A DNA stretch of 64,000 bases from Bufo bufo. Taxonomy: Eukaryota > Chordata > Amphibia > Anura > Bufonidae. Positions 32,584 through 43,588 of the stretch are shown one piece after another; position 1 is the first letter of the stretch, and every line of letters starts with the position of its first letter. Both the position numbers and the translations under genes were made by a program. The notes beneath the pieces were generated by a model, which did no database searches, had not been told where the DNA came from, and worked only from the letters and a program-made list of their open reading frames with translations. The stretch covers positions 657,791,750-657,855,749 of the forward strand of contig NC_053391.1 of the NCBI RefSeq assembly GCF_905171765.1, given 5' to 3'.

Positions 32584-32908
32584 GGCTACATGCACACGAA
32601 CGTTGTTTGTTTCCGTGTCCATTCCGGTTTTTTTTGCGGATAGGATGTGGACCCATTCATTTCAATGGGTCCGCAAAAAATGCGGACAGCACACTGTGCA
32701 TCAGTATGTCCGTTCCGTTGCCCCGCCAAAAAAATAGAGCATGTCCTATTTTTTTCTAGTTTGCGGACAAGGATAGGCATTATTACAATGGATCCGCAAA
32801 AAAAAACGGATCCGCAAAAAAACCGGATGCCATACGGAACGGCATCCTTTTTTTTGCGGATCTGCAGTTTGCGGACCGCAAAACACATACGGTCGTGTGC
32901 ATGTAGCC
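32584..32908. mobile_element. Harbinger-like MITE, TAA duplication
   Basis: Ends ggctacatgcacacgaacg and its near inverse, flanked by taa at 32581-32583 and 32909-32911. Arms hold tttttttgcggat / atccgcaaaaaa. Confidence 0.85.
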
Positions 32909-33359
32909 TAAATGTGATAAAAAAGTTACACACACTCCAAAATAGTACCATTAAAAACTACAGATCGTCCCACAAAAAATTAGACCCCCACGGAGCTCCG
33001 TAGATGTACGTATAAAAAAGTTATGGGGATCAGATTATGGAGATGAAAATAAAAAATAAATTATTTACAGAGTTTTTATTTTTTTGCAGTGTTAAATCAC
33101 AAGAAAAACTATGTGATATCGCTGTAGTTGTATTGACCCTGAGAATGAAGGTAACAGATCAGTTTTAGCGCATAAGGAGATAAAACCCGTAAAACCGGTG
33201 GGAATGCGTTTTTTTCCAATTCCACCCCATTTGGAATTTTTTTTTCCAGACTCCTACTACATTGTACATAATATTAAGTGGTGCCATTAGAAAGTACAAC
33301 TTGTCCTGCATTCTACAAGCTCTCATATGGCTATGTGAATGGAAAAATAAACATAGTTA

Positions 33360-33859
33360 GGGCTCGTTCACACATACGTTTTTTGCGTTCCGTATATGGG
33401 CCGTTTTTTGAGTTCCGCATACGGTCCGTATACAGAAACATTCATTTCAATGGTTCTGCAAAAAAAAAAAAAAAGTACTCCGTATGCATTCCGTTTCCGT
33501 ATTTCTGTTTTTCCGTTCCATTCAAGGATAGAGAATGTCCTATTATCGCCCGCAAAATCACGTTCTGTGGCTCCATTCAAGTCAATAGGTCCGCAAAAAA
33601 TACAAACGGAACACATACGGAATGTACTCCGTATGTCTTCCGTATCCGTTCCGTTTTTACAAAACCATCTATTGAAAATGTTATGCCCAGACCAATTTTT
33701 TCTATGTAATTACTGTATACTGTATATGCCATACAGAAAAACGGAATGGAAAAACGGAATGGAACCGGAAACACTACAGAAACAAAAAATGGAAAAACGG
33801 ACCCGTTAAAAACGGCCCGCAAAACACTGAAAAAGCCATACGGTCGTGTGCAAGAGGCC
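33360..33859. mobile_element. Harbinger-like MITE with unlike ends, TTA duplication
   Basis: Starts gggctcgttcacacatacg (as at 15989) but ends cggtcgtgtgcaagaggcc (as at 39683). Flanked by tta at 33357-33359 and 33860-33862. Confidence 0.8.
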
Positions 33860-33935
33860 TTATGGCTCTGGGAAGACAGGGATTAGAAAAACAAAAATCC
33901 TCTGGGACTCAAGGGTTTAAAGCGGGATCCCCCCC

Positions 33936-34448
33936 CCGGACCTAATGGGCCCCTGTGCAACTGCATAGGTTTTTCATATGATACGTCCCACACTGCTCCT
34001 GATTTCAAAAGTATGGATAGGTAATAGAAAAATGACAGATATGTAAGAAGAACAGATATTGAGGTGACGGCGTAGTCCGCCCTTCAGTGTGACCATAAGT
34101 GTGAGGATTAGAGAAGGCATAAATATACATTAGATCAAACGCTCTGCCGACGAGCTGGCAGCATGTAAGCAAACAAAAGACTTGTAGAGGCAAACTTGGC
34201 AGCGAATGATTCACCTTCTACAGCATCTGTCTACTGACTTTAATTTGTTAAAGAAAACACATTCAGCAAAGTCGAGCAGTATGAAATATTTAGAAGGAGC
34301 GAGAACAGTATAAATGACTATAGATCACTTTCTTGAGGATCTTTTAAAACTCAAAGGTTTTCCCTCACTGCAGAGAGAGCTTGGTTTCTGTATGGCTTCT
34401 GCTCAAAACAAGGGGTCGTCAACTCTTACCAAAGAAGTGGTTAAGGAG
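33936..34448. other. No gene recognised
   Basis: Starts with a short C-run. AT-rich thereafter, no motif I can name. Confidence 0.35.
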
Positions 34449-35175
34449 AGGAGTGGTAGTCGCTCTGATGAGATGTTATGTCACGGTGTACCCCTTCGGG
34501 TCGTAACTTCCTGGGGATCAGTGCAGTGAAAAGGTGGTTTGAGGAATCAGGACAGAAGTAGTAGAATAAGTGCAAAAGATAACTTGTACTAGATCCCGTA
34601 GTAGTTTGGACAAAGTACAATTTCTCTCTAGATGATCAGGTATAATGGCTGGCAAAGTAACGGCACCTCTGGTATGCTATCTTGCTGATGTCTCTCTCCT
34701 GAACATCTGGCTAACAGCTGTGTACTGGCACTTTTAGTTATGGATGTCCACTGTCTAATGCAGACTTTGAGTTGGTCTGGCCTGGATGTATAATAGGTGA
34801 TGGGTGTCTGAGCCATAGTCCCTCGCCTTCATCATGGTCTGTAAAGTTGTGGCTTGCTGATCATACTGCTGACTGTAACGCTGTAGCTATTCTTGCAGTC
34901 TCTCTGGAGTAGAGGTAAAGCTTGTCCCTAAGACCCTTAGAGCAGGGGCAATCACATGTGCTTCCTTCTTCCTCCCTAGTCTAGCTAGGACTTGTCCTTC
35001 TGGCAAATAGCTGGACCAACCGACTGCTACCAAGAGGGGAGGAATGGGATGGTTAGTCCCATTCCTAATGCCAGCCATACCCCATCTGTTGGTGTACTGT
35101 ACATGCATATATCAACAAAGCAAAACATATCAAACTATAACACTGCAGATACTCCTAGGTCTGGGGTACTGAATA
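34449..35175 (-). mobile_element. LTR-like repeat, copy A
   Basis: Shares in order with 40307-40881 and 44511-44550: gaggagtggtagt, tgtcacggtgtac, ctggggatc.gtgcagtg, gatgggtgtctgagccatag, gggaggaa.ggg, cagatac. The start tgtcacgg at 34479 resembles a gypsy-type LTR edge. No coding inside. Confidence 0.6.
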
Positions 35176-35748
35176 ACCAGATTATTTCTCCATCAAGGAT
35201 GTGTCAGATAGATGAGAATCTTCACTCAAAATCTCACTTGTCAACTTTTAGTAGTAGGCCTCCGGGAGACTGCTTTTCAGGGCATGGACAAAGCCCTTTT
35301 GAGGCCTAGCCCCTTTCACAGAAGGCCCAACCCTTTTCATGATATGTCACAACCCTTCAGAGCATGTATGACCACAGGGACTGCGTCTAATACCAAAGCA
35401 TCCTGGCACCACATAGAGTTAGAACTCATGGAGAGATGCTTTCCAGGAGCCTCCAACCCTCCATGAGCTGTGCGGGAGATTTGCCTCCTCTTTTGGGAGT
35501 CTGCATAGTTGCCAACAGTCCCGAATTTCCAAAGACAGTCCCTGCACTGGATTAAAATAGGAGGGGCTTATACATTGTACATATGTTGGTAAGTATGAAA
35601 CTGATCCCCTGTGTTTTTCCTAATGCAGGACCAGAGGGGGCGTGACATAAGGACTCAAAAAACTCCCAAAAGATAAAACTTCCTTAATACTCCACCACCC
35701 AGACCTTGCCCTAGGGTCTAGGTAGGACATAACACAATCAACATCATT
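35176..35748. other. Weak repeat remnants only
   Basis: At 35508-35545 ttgccaacagtcccgaatttcc and gacagtccctgc resemble an interspersed repeat known in frogs by memory. No gene. Confidence 0.35.
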
Positions 35749-36062
35749 TATCAATACTGTCTTAAAGAAAAAAGTTGTTGCCCATGGCAATGGATCAGAG
35801 CTCAGCTTTCATCTGTTTTAATTCCTCTGGTAAAATGTAAGCTGCATCGTAAGTAGTTGCTATGGGCAACAAAGACAGTTTTGATAAATCTACTCCAGTG
35901 GGCCTAATTTATTTAAAAAAAAACTGTCTATCTTGCTCATAGTAACCAATCAGAGCCCAGCTTTCATTTCCTAAACTGTTCTGGAGAAATGAAAGCTGAA
36001 CGGTGATTGGTTGCTATGGGCAACAAAGATAGCCTAACTATTAGACAGCTTTGATAAATTGC
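35749..36062. mobile_element. Two adjacent copies of a MITE with CCAAT/ATTGG arms
   Basis: Each copy is bounded by atttatcaa-like and ttttgataaat-like ends (copy 1 about 35749-35893, copy 2 about 35906-36062). Copy 2 is a clean foldback around tgttctggagaa: aaccaatcagagc in one arm, gtgattggttgc in the other. Both copies carry gttgctatgggcaac or a variant. Confidence 0.75.
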
Positions 36063-36172
36063 GGCCAGTGTTCCTTTAATTCAGTGTAATCGTTAGAGAT
36101 TCTCAGACGCTGAAGGTAAATCTTTCTTTAATAAACAGACTCCATATTCATTAAGATGCAGAAGATGCATAA

Positions 36173-36670
36173 AGGGGATGTCCCATGAAAAATATTGTAC
36201 AGTTTTTGAACCAGCACCTGGATCTGAATTCTTTTGTATTTGCATGTCATTAATAATGTATTCTAGCCACTGAGTTATTCAATAAAATGTATCTGTATAG
36301 CGCCACCTGCAGTTTGTTCTTTTTCTTATTTCTTTGTCCTGCACACTGAGATGGCCGCACATGCTCAGCTTCATCCTTTGCCTCCTGAGTTGTGATAGGG
36401 AGAGCTGAGACACGCCTCCTGAGCTGTGATAGGAAGAGCTGAGACACGCCCCCTGAGCTGTGATAGGAAGAGCTGAGACACGCCCCCTGAGCTGCAGCAG
36501 AAAAGACACGCCCTTGAGCTTCCAGCTTGATATAAATCTATCAGAGCAATGAAAGGGGAGATCTCTGGACCCATGTGAGGTACAGGGCTGGTTCTAGCTA
36601 GAAAGAGATTGTCATGTACTATACGATGTCTGATATTCATTTTTTTTACATTAGTCATGGGATAACCCCT
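36173..36670. mobile_element. TTAA-type MITE, short form of the 23.3-kb element
   Basis: Ends aggggatgtcccatga and tcatgggataacccct; right flank ttaa (36671-36674), left ataa. It has only three to four monomers (gagctgtgataggaagagct and relatives, 36389-36510) where the homologue has about fifty. Confidence 0.88.
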
Positions 36671-36674
36671 TTAA

Positions 36675-37660
36675 TTAGTGGCACACAATATATATAGTTT
36701 GTAAATGACTATGACGGCACTACCATGTATAGAAGACCATCTGTGACAAACAATGGTAAGAAGATAGATTGGGTCTATGTGCGATGCATGATGGTCGTCT
36801 CTTATTTTTGCTCATCCTGAAATCTGCATGGAATTTTCTTCGAAAAAAAAAAAAGGTGGCATGGAGGCATCACATTGATAAGATTTTCCAGTAATGAAAG
36901 AATGTGGAAAGAAGAAAAGGGCCCCAAAAGTGACAATAGAAATGGGCCTCCCATTCGGTTATAATCTGAATATATGTTCTGTCCATCACACCTGTTGGGG
37001 GTTGTACTCCTTCTCTTGGCCATGTACAGGTCCATACTGACCATAGCATATAAGATTGACTCCTCTAACCTAAGCTCGGGGCTCCCCTTTTACAGGGCCA
37101 CATGGCGGCTGTCAGTCGGTCTAAAGTTTCATAGGTGACACTGGCAAAGAAGAGGTGCTGAGTTCTTACAGCTCTGCCGTCAGGAGATGTGAGATCCTAT
37201 GGACATGTTCCAGCTCTACACATGAGCGTTCATAGCAGAGCTCAGAGCGCGTCAGCACATTCTTTCTATTATTCAGTGCTGATCTTGCAGGGCTGATTGG
37301 GTGGCATTACCCGAGCAGTGAATAGACCTCAGACTGAGATGCCATGGGCACAGACTGAAGTCAATAGAGGCCTTCAGAGGGAATCTGTTACAAGAGCCTT
37401 GTATTTATTCCTTTCAGTACATAATGCGTTATATTCGCTCTTTCCAGGAAATATTTTTATAGATTTTTATAAGTGTACCAAGCCCTATAGGCTGCATCTT
37501 AGACGCCTTGTGCCTGAATGGGCCTAAAGGTCCATCGGCCACATAAGAAAACACCAGGATTATAACTGTCACATGATAGGTGGAGGTGGAGGGCCTGGTA
37601 TGGAGTTATAACTCTACATAAGTACATACAGATGTGACAAGTGTTAGTTTGACACTTAAC
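36675..37660. other. No gene recognised
   Basis: About 1 kb of ordinary sequence; no frame with motifs and no tandem structure. Confidence 0.4.
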
Positions 37661-37667
37661 GCATTAA

Positions 37668-38281
37668 AGGGAGTCTGTCAGCAGGTTTGACAATGCTACG
37701 GTGGGTAGGGGGTGGGGAGCAGTACAAACTTACCTTTTTGTGGAGCTTTTATTATAGGGAGCGGTGTGAATATGTTTTATTCTGCCGGGTTGTGCTCCTG
37801 CAGGTGCACTGGAGCCACAGTCCCTCCCCTCTGCTCAGAGTGACAGTGTGGCATCCAAACAGGAGACCGCTACAGCTGTCACTCAGAGCAGAGAGGAGGG
37901 GCTATGAAGGAGCTCAGAACAGAGAGGAGGGGCTATGAAGGAGCTCAGAACAGAGAGGAGGGGCTATGAAGGAGCTCAGAACAGAGAGGAGGGGCTATGA
38001 AGGAGCTCAGAACAGAGAGGAGGGGCTATGAAGGAGCTCAGAACAGAGAGGAGGGGCTATGAAGGAGCTCAGAACAGAGAGGAGGGGCTATGAAGGAGCT
38101 CAGAACAGAGAGCACTTAGCACTGAAGCATTGTGCATCAGCAGGAGCAGAACCTGGCAGAATAAAACTTCATATTCACAGTATTTCTGATAATAAAAGCT
38201 ACACAATAGGTTTTTTGTCCCCCAACCCGTACATAGTTCTGTCAGTACTTTACTATGGTTAAAACTGTTGATAGACCCCCT
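37668..38281. mobile_element. TTAA MITE with an internal 31-bp array
   Basis: Ends agggagtctgtcagcagg and tagacccccct-like sequence, flanked by ttaa at 37664-37667 and 38282-38285. Inverted inner blocks: ttttattctgccgggtt and aacctggcagaataaaa. Carries aaacttacctt at 37726 (donor-like on the minus strand). Confidence 0.85.
37889..38113. repeat. Tandem repeat, 31-bp unit, 7 copies
   Basis: The unit is cagagaggaggggctatgaa then ggagctcagaa, nearly identical in all copies, so it expanded recently. The frames read through it are not genes. Confidence 0.95.
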
Positions 38282-38359
38282 TTAAATACACAGCTGCAGT
38301 GTACTTTAACAACTTTTTTATTTTTTTTACATACATCTATAAGCTGTCTATTTATTTAA

Positions 38360-38777
38360 AGGGGTTTTCTGAGATTTTGACTCTGATGACCTATCCTCTG
38401 GATAGGTCAGCAGTATCTCATTGGTGGGAGTCCAACTTCGCCGATTAGGTGTTTGAGAAGGCAACGGCGCTCCTGTGATGGCTCCGGCCTTGTCCAGCTT
38501 ACCAAGCCCAGTGCTGTATATTCTATATCAGCTGTGCTTGGTATCGCAGTCAGTCCTATTCACTTCAATGGGGCTGTGCGCGATACCAAGCACAGCCGCT
38601 ATACAATATACAGCACTGGGCTTGGTAAGCACGGAGAAGGCTGCGGCGCTCACAGGAGTGCAGTTGCCTTCTCAAACAGCTGATTAGCAGGGGTCCTGGG
38701 TGTCAGACCCCCAGCGATCAGACACTGATGACCTATCCAGGGCTAGGTCTTCAGTATCAAAATCTCGGAAAACCCCT
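38360..38777. mobile_element. TTAA palindromic MITE
   Basis: Ends aggggttttctgagatttt and aaaatctcggaaaacccct, flanked by ttaa at 38356-38359 and 38778-38781. Inner arms: accaagcccagtgctgtata and its inverse. Confidence 0.92.
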
Positions 38778-39066
38778 TTAAGCAACACCTCTCACTCTTC
38801 CCATTTGATTGAGAAAGCAAGACATCACATCTCACACTGCCTTCTGGTGCTTTTGCACTGGCTCACAAACTCGGCTTGGCGAGCAGCGTAGATTCACAGT
38901 GCACAGACGCTGACAACATCATTCAACCCGTAGGTGGAGGCGCCAGCTGCACGGGGCACCTAGTGCTACAGCCAGCCCCTTGGTGCTCCAACTAACTGAT
39001 TTGCATAAATATAAAAGTAATGATATCTTCACAGCGGCAAGTTAAGGACAAAAGAAAGATCATTTT

Positions 39067-39870
39067 AATAACCATGATCAACCCTACCAGGCAGTATGTC
39101 TACTTTAATAGAGTGGATCTCTGCTTTTTCTAACTTAAGACCACCCCTGTGAACAGCTCTCAGTACTTGGGAGCTCTCAGTACTTGGGGGAGGGGTTATC
39201 AGCGACTGACAGCCATCTATGTATGCACACTTAGGCCTCATGCACACGACCGTTGTTGTGTTCCGTTCCGCAAAATGGGGTTTCGTTGTTCCGTGATCCG
39301 TTTCCGTTTTTGTTTCCGTGTGTCTTCCTTTATTTTTGGAGGACCACCAGACATGAAGGAAAGTAAAAAAAAGTCTAAGTCAAGTTTGCCAGGCAAATGA
39401 TAGGAAAAAAAAAACGGACGCGGATGTGGATGACAATCTTGTGTGCCTCCGTGTTTTTTTGCGGTCCCATTGACTTGAATGAGTCCGCGAACCGTTTTCC
39501 GTGAAAAAAATAGGACAGGTTATATTTTTTTGACAGACTGGAACCACGGATCACGGACGCGGATGACAAACGGTGCATTAGCCGAGTTTTCAACGGACCC
39601 ATTAAAAGTCAATGGGTCCGCAGAAAATCACGAAAAACGGAACAACGGACACGGAATAAAACAACGGTCGTGTGCATGAGGCCTTATACAGATAATGCTA
39701 TCAATCAATGGTAACACCTCCCCCGTGCACAGAGCTGTTCACAGGGGTGGTCTTAGGTTACAAAATGCAGAGATATAAATGGATAAAGTACAAGTTATAC
39801 TCAATCTTTTCCCACAAAACTACATATCAATCTGCTCAGCTCCTCCTGCTCTATAGCATGTTCCCTGCAG
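39067..39870. mobile_element. Foldback MITE split by a Harbinger-like MITE
   Basis: Left atgatcaaccctaccagg and arm taagaccacccctgtgaac; right arm gttcacaggggtggtctta. The loop is filled by the element at 39234. The left end resembles the outer terminus at 54077. Confidence 0.75.
39234..39683. mobile_element. Harbinger-like MITE, TTA duplication
   Basis: Ends ggcctcatgcacacgaccg and its inverse, flanked by tta at 39231-39233 and 39684-39686. 450 bp, palindromic style. Confidence 0.92.
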
Positions 39871-40302
39871 ATTGCACTGCTATTTGTGGTGACAGGTCCT
39901 CTTTAAGCCCCCTCTTTCTAATACATGTCAAGGGAAATAGATTAATAGTGTTGTAAAATGCATGTTTTTAGAAATGATCAAAAATGTCTAAATCTGCATC
40001 ACATTTCTCAAAACGACCTACATAGCATGCTAAATTTTATTCAGCTTGCTAAGCATGTGAAGCCGCAGTTTTCAGATGTAGTTTTATTAATCAAAGTCAG
40101 CAGTGGATCCAGAAGAAAGGAACAAATTACGGAAAGATACACCACATTAATTCTATTTTATAGCCCACCACACTGCATGTGTGAATCTGGCCCAGCCTCT
40201 TGCTAGGCCACCACATAGGCATACATTTAACCCAATATCTGTTACTCTTTCATATTGATATATTTTCTAAATTGTGTGCAGCGAGCCCCTGAGGAGCCAG
40301 TG
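39871..40302. other. No gene recognised
   Basis: AT-rich, no repeat ends seen. Confidence 0.4.
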
Positions 40303-40881
40303 TAGAGGATAGGAGTGGTAGTGGCCCTAATGAGATGTGTCACGGTGTACTCCTTCAGACCATTGCTCCCTGGGGATCGGTGCAGTGGAAAGGTGGTTTG
40401 AAGAATCAGATCAGAAGTCAACATATAACAGTCTATCTTTACTTTACCTTGTGGCACATTCAGCAGTATTAAGTACAAAGTGCAGTTTCTGTGAAGGTGT
40501 GATGACTGGCTCTAGCAGGCACGTTTGGATAAAAGGTGTACACTGTGATACAGGCTTGATGTTTGTCTGACCTGGTTGTTAGCTTGGGGATGGGTGTCTG
40601 AGCCATAGCCCCTCACCTGCAGCAGTGTCTGTAAAGCTGTATTTCGCTCATCACACTGCTGTCTTGTCAAACTGATCCTTTCTAGAAGCAGTATTCTCTG
40701 TGTGCTTCCTCTCCCTTCTCTGTCAAAACTGGAACTCCCCTTCCTGGCAGGAAGTAGGACTAGCCAACTCCTGCCAAGAGGGGAGGAACAGGGTGAATAG
40801 CCCTCTTCCTGGACACCATTGCCAACCATTCATCCTCTGGCTGGAATAAAGACATAAACTCATGAAAATACATAACATGAC
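40303..40881 (-). mobile_element. LTR-like repeat, copy B, left part
   Basis: Parallels 34449-35100. It is cut at 40881 by the gypsy element and resumes at 44511. Confidence 0.6.
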
Positions 40882-41799
40882 TGTAGCGGAGGGGTAGCAC
40901 GATCCACAAGGTCTCCGCTGGTAGACAGGAAAAGCAGGCAATGATCCAAATAGGCCGGTACAGCATACAATCCTTCCCTCCCAAGAACTGTAACGGAACG
41001 CCTAGCACCCCGACCGGGCACCTCCGTCGATAGTTGCTCCAAGTGCTTCCAGAGGACTCCAAGCACTCCACTTGACCCCGTCAGCACTGCAGACCCCACG
41101 AACCGCCGAAGCTTGGTGGAGGTCTCGCCGTCTCCTACCCACCCTGGACCTATGACAAGGCTCCAGTGGGTGAACCTCTCCCAAATCCAGAGACAGGAAC
41201 CAGGAACAGCTCTTACAAGAGCTAGTAGTTATAGCCAGGGGAGTATACAGCGTATAGCAATCCCCACACACATGAGACGAGGCTCTATGTTGAATGTAAA
41301 ACAGGAACTCTCTTTATTTTAACACACAAGCATTTTATACACATCTTCCAACAAAGTTACCACCCCAGGGTTTTGTAAAAACAGCCAATAACCACATACA
41401 ATACACTCAGACACTCCCACACAAAATCCTCCCCTCTGTCCGTGATAGAATTACCTCACACTGGGTTGATGACTCAAACATACAATGTCCCACCCTTTAC
41501 AATACACATAGACATTTAACACATTCCCAGACAGCTCAAGTCTGAGTGCATATCATTAGGTGGATGCCGCTCAGAATACACAAATACAATACAATTAGCT
41601 ATCTGGGTCCCCTCACATAACATACAATACAATTGCATGAATGCTGGCGGTTTTCATGCAGCCAGCATAGGAACGTTACAGCCCACCTGAACCATATTAC
41701 ACAAAACATATATACGCTTGGTTCTTTAAAGTGGCATACACATATGCAATAACATTGTACATACAGGAATGACAATATACAGTGGCTGGGTTTGCCACA
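40882..41799 (-). repeat. 3' LTR of the gag-pro element
   Basis: 918 bp, TG...CA in sense orientation. The minus strand has tataaaatg (41333-41339) and aataaa (41313-41318) close together, giving a short R region if used. Next to it inside, the purine-rich tctgggggagca (41800-41812, minus) is a likely polypurine tract. Confidence 0.92.
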
Positions 41800-43435
41800 A
41801 TGCTCCCCCAGAACCAAGCCGGCATACCCAGTTTGATCCTAACGGATCGGCTTGGGGATGTCCGGAGGAGTACTCAGAGTGGTTAGGTGGTGCTGTGGTG
41901 CGAGCCTGTTGCCGTGTCTCAACCGGATAAGCTTCATGGCTGATGGACTGGGGAACAAAAGCTGAAGTCAGCTCCCCCAGGTCGTTGCCCAAAATAACGT
42001 CTGCGGGTAAGTCCTGCATCAGGCCCACCTCCACATTCCCATTCCCCGCTCCCCAATTCAGGTGGACTTTGGCCGTGGGGATCTTGTAGATCGCTCCCCC
42101 TGCTACACGCACTGCCACGCCCTCCCCCGTGAGGTTGCCTTTGGGTACTAGGTGGTTGCGGACCAGCGTTATAGTAGCCCCAGAGTCTCGTAACCCCTGT
42201 ACCTTTCTCCCCTCCACCTGTACCTCTTGTCGGTGCCCTTGGCGGTTGTCAGAGGCGGCTTGGATAGGGTTCACCTCATGTAGTGTGCCCAGGGGTTCCT
42301 CGGTGGAAGCTAGGACCTCGGGTACTCTGTAGGGTTCCGCTTGGGCACAATGAACCGCTGCCCGGTTGTTGGGTACCGGGGGGTTCCAGCTGGGCCGTGG
42401 TCGGTTGCGGGGACAGTCCCGCTGCATATGTCCCTGTTGGTTACAGGTGTGGCATCGTATCGGGGGGCGAGCTTGATACCTGGGGGTGTAGGTGTTATTG
42501 CTTACCCCCGGGCGTGCTGGAACGGCTGTGTTTACGGTTGGTACTGGTGTGGTAGATCCATAGATTGGTTTCGATTGAGTGCGCTGTTCCCTCCTGGTAT
42601 CCTGGAACTCATCTGCTAGCTTGGCTGCGTCTTGTAGGGTGCGTGGCTTCCGATCCCGCACCCAATTCTGCAGGTGCGCGGGTATCCCGTCAAAGAACTG
42701 CTCCATTACCACGAGTTGGAACAGGTCTTCCAGGGTGTTAACTTGGGTGGCCTCCAACCACCCCTTTGCCGCTCGTTGTAGGCGGTGTGCCCATTCTGTG
42801 TGAGTGTCTCTTGTGAGCTTTTTAATGTCTCTGAACTTTAGTCGGTAGGCCTCGGAGGTAATCGCATACCTAGCTAAAATGGCCTGTTTTACTTTGGCAT
42901 AGTTTGTACTGTCCTCGTCAGGTACGGCACGATATGCCTCTGCGGCGCGACCAGATAGTCTCCCTGCCAGTAGGGGTACCCGATCCTCCACACTTATATT
43001 GTGCAACTGGCATAACCGTTCAAAATCCTGCAGGTAGTCATCTACCTCACCTTCCGCTTCCGAATAGCTCTTAAAAGCTTGGTAGGGAATTTTAGCTTTC
43101 CCTGGCAGGATGTTAACAGGCGTCGTAGCTCTTTCTCCAGTCTGCTGGTTCATCTGCGACCTCCGAAGCATGATGTATTCCTGCACATCTCCAAAAACTC
43201 GGTCAGCCATCTGGTCATATAGCGCTGGTGGAAGTAGAGCCATCCTGCTCCTGTATTCCTTCTCAAATTCTGTTGGCTCCTCCTCCCTTGGAGGTGCTGC
43301 AGCAGCCGCGGCTCTGTCTCCTGCCATTAGCTCTGCGATTAATATAACCTTTGTCTTGTTGCTGGCTACTGTTCCCCTTGCCTCCAGTAACTCTTTCAAA
43401 GTACTTCGTTTCAAAAGTGCATAATTCGTGCCCAT
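41726..43435 (-). CDS. gag-pro: Gag-protease polyprotein of the LTR element
   Basis: Intact 569-codon frame from the ATG at 43435. The N-terminal 300 residues have a gag capsid-like character (YDQMADRVFGDVQEYIML, then a helix-rich segment with WAHRLQRAAKGWLEA). A CCHC zinc knuckle, CHTCNQQGHMQRDC, lies near residue 325 after a Pro/Thr-rich linker. A retroviral-type aspartic protease follows: the catalytic DSGATITLV near residue 415 and the flap-distal VILGNDLG near residue 480. The last 24 or so codons run into the 3' LTR. There is no frame for pol after it. The product should assemble particles and cut itself, but not copy the element. No host gene function is implied. Confidence 0.93.
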   Translation of the reverse strand: MGTNYALLKRSTLKELLEARGTVASNKTKVILIAELMAGDRAAAAAAPPREEEPTEFEKEYRSRMALLPPALYDQMADRVFGDVQEYIMLRRSQMNQQTGERATTPVNILPGKAKIPYQAFKSYSEAEGEVDDYLQDFERLCQLHNISVEDRVPLLAGRLSGRAAEAYRAVPDEDSTNYAKVKQAILARYAITSEAYRLKFRDIKKLTRDTHTEWAHRLQRAAKGWLEATQVNTLEDLFQLVVMEQFFDGIPAHLQNWVRDRKPRTLQDAAKLADEFQDTRREQRTQSKPIYGSTTPVPTVNTAVPARPGVSNNTYTPRYQARPPIRCHTCNQQGHMQRDCPRNRPRPSWNPPVPNNRAAVHCAQAEPYRVPEVLASTEEPLGTLHEVNPIQAASDNRQGHRQEVQVEGRKVQGLRDSGATITLVRNHLVPKGNLTGEGVAVRVAGGAIYKIPTAKVHLNWGAGNGNVEVGLMQDLPADVILGNDLGELTSAFVPQSISHEAYPVETRQQARTTAPPNHSEYSSGHPQADPLGSNWVCRLGSGGALWQTQPLYIVIPVCTMLLHMCMPL

Positions 43436-43571
43436 TCACCGGCCTTTCGTGAGTTTCCACGTGTTCCCGGGTTCCGTTTTCAACCGAATGAGTAAACTCA
43501 CGAATTGCTGCTTCCTTTCTTCTATTCGCTAGAATTCTGCCGAAAGTTGCTTTGCTGGGTAGTTGAAATCC

Positions 43572-43588
43572 CGTTGCTTGCCACCAAT
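43572..43588 (-). promoter_or_regulatory. Candidate primer-binding site
   Basis: Immediately inside the 5' LTR (minus strand) the sequence reads attggtggcaagcaacggg. The tgg two bases from the LTR is the usual start of a tRNA primer site. I cannot name the tRNA. Confidence 0.55.

Larger units (their letters stand above)
31245..33935. repeat. Unclassified interspersed repeat, interrupted by SINE and MITEs
   Basis: Pieces at about 31245-31800, 32228-32311, 32912-33356 and 33863-33935 have a shared style: taaaaaagtta, ccattaaaaactacag, tccaccccatttggaat, gtgccattagaaagtacaac and a final ggactcaagggttt. They match, from memory, one abundant frog repeat. The breaks fall exactly at the borders of the inserted elements. 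Confidence 0.5.

Noticed and set aside
32304..33809. Several frames of 100-150 codons
   Set aside because: They cross MITE borders and palindrome arms and show no domain.
40860..41271. Minus-strand frames in the LTR (duplicated at 43522-43975)
   Set aside because: LTR sequence, repeated in both LTRs; no domain and no codon pattern distinct from background.
42129..42803. Plus-strand frames opposite gag-pro
   Set aside because: Antisense shadows of the intact minus-strand ORF.
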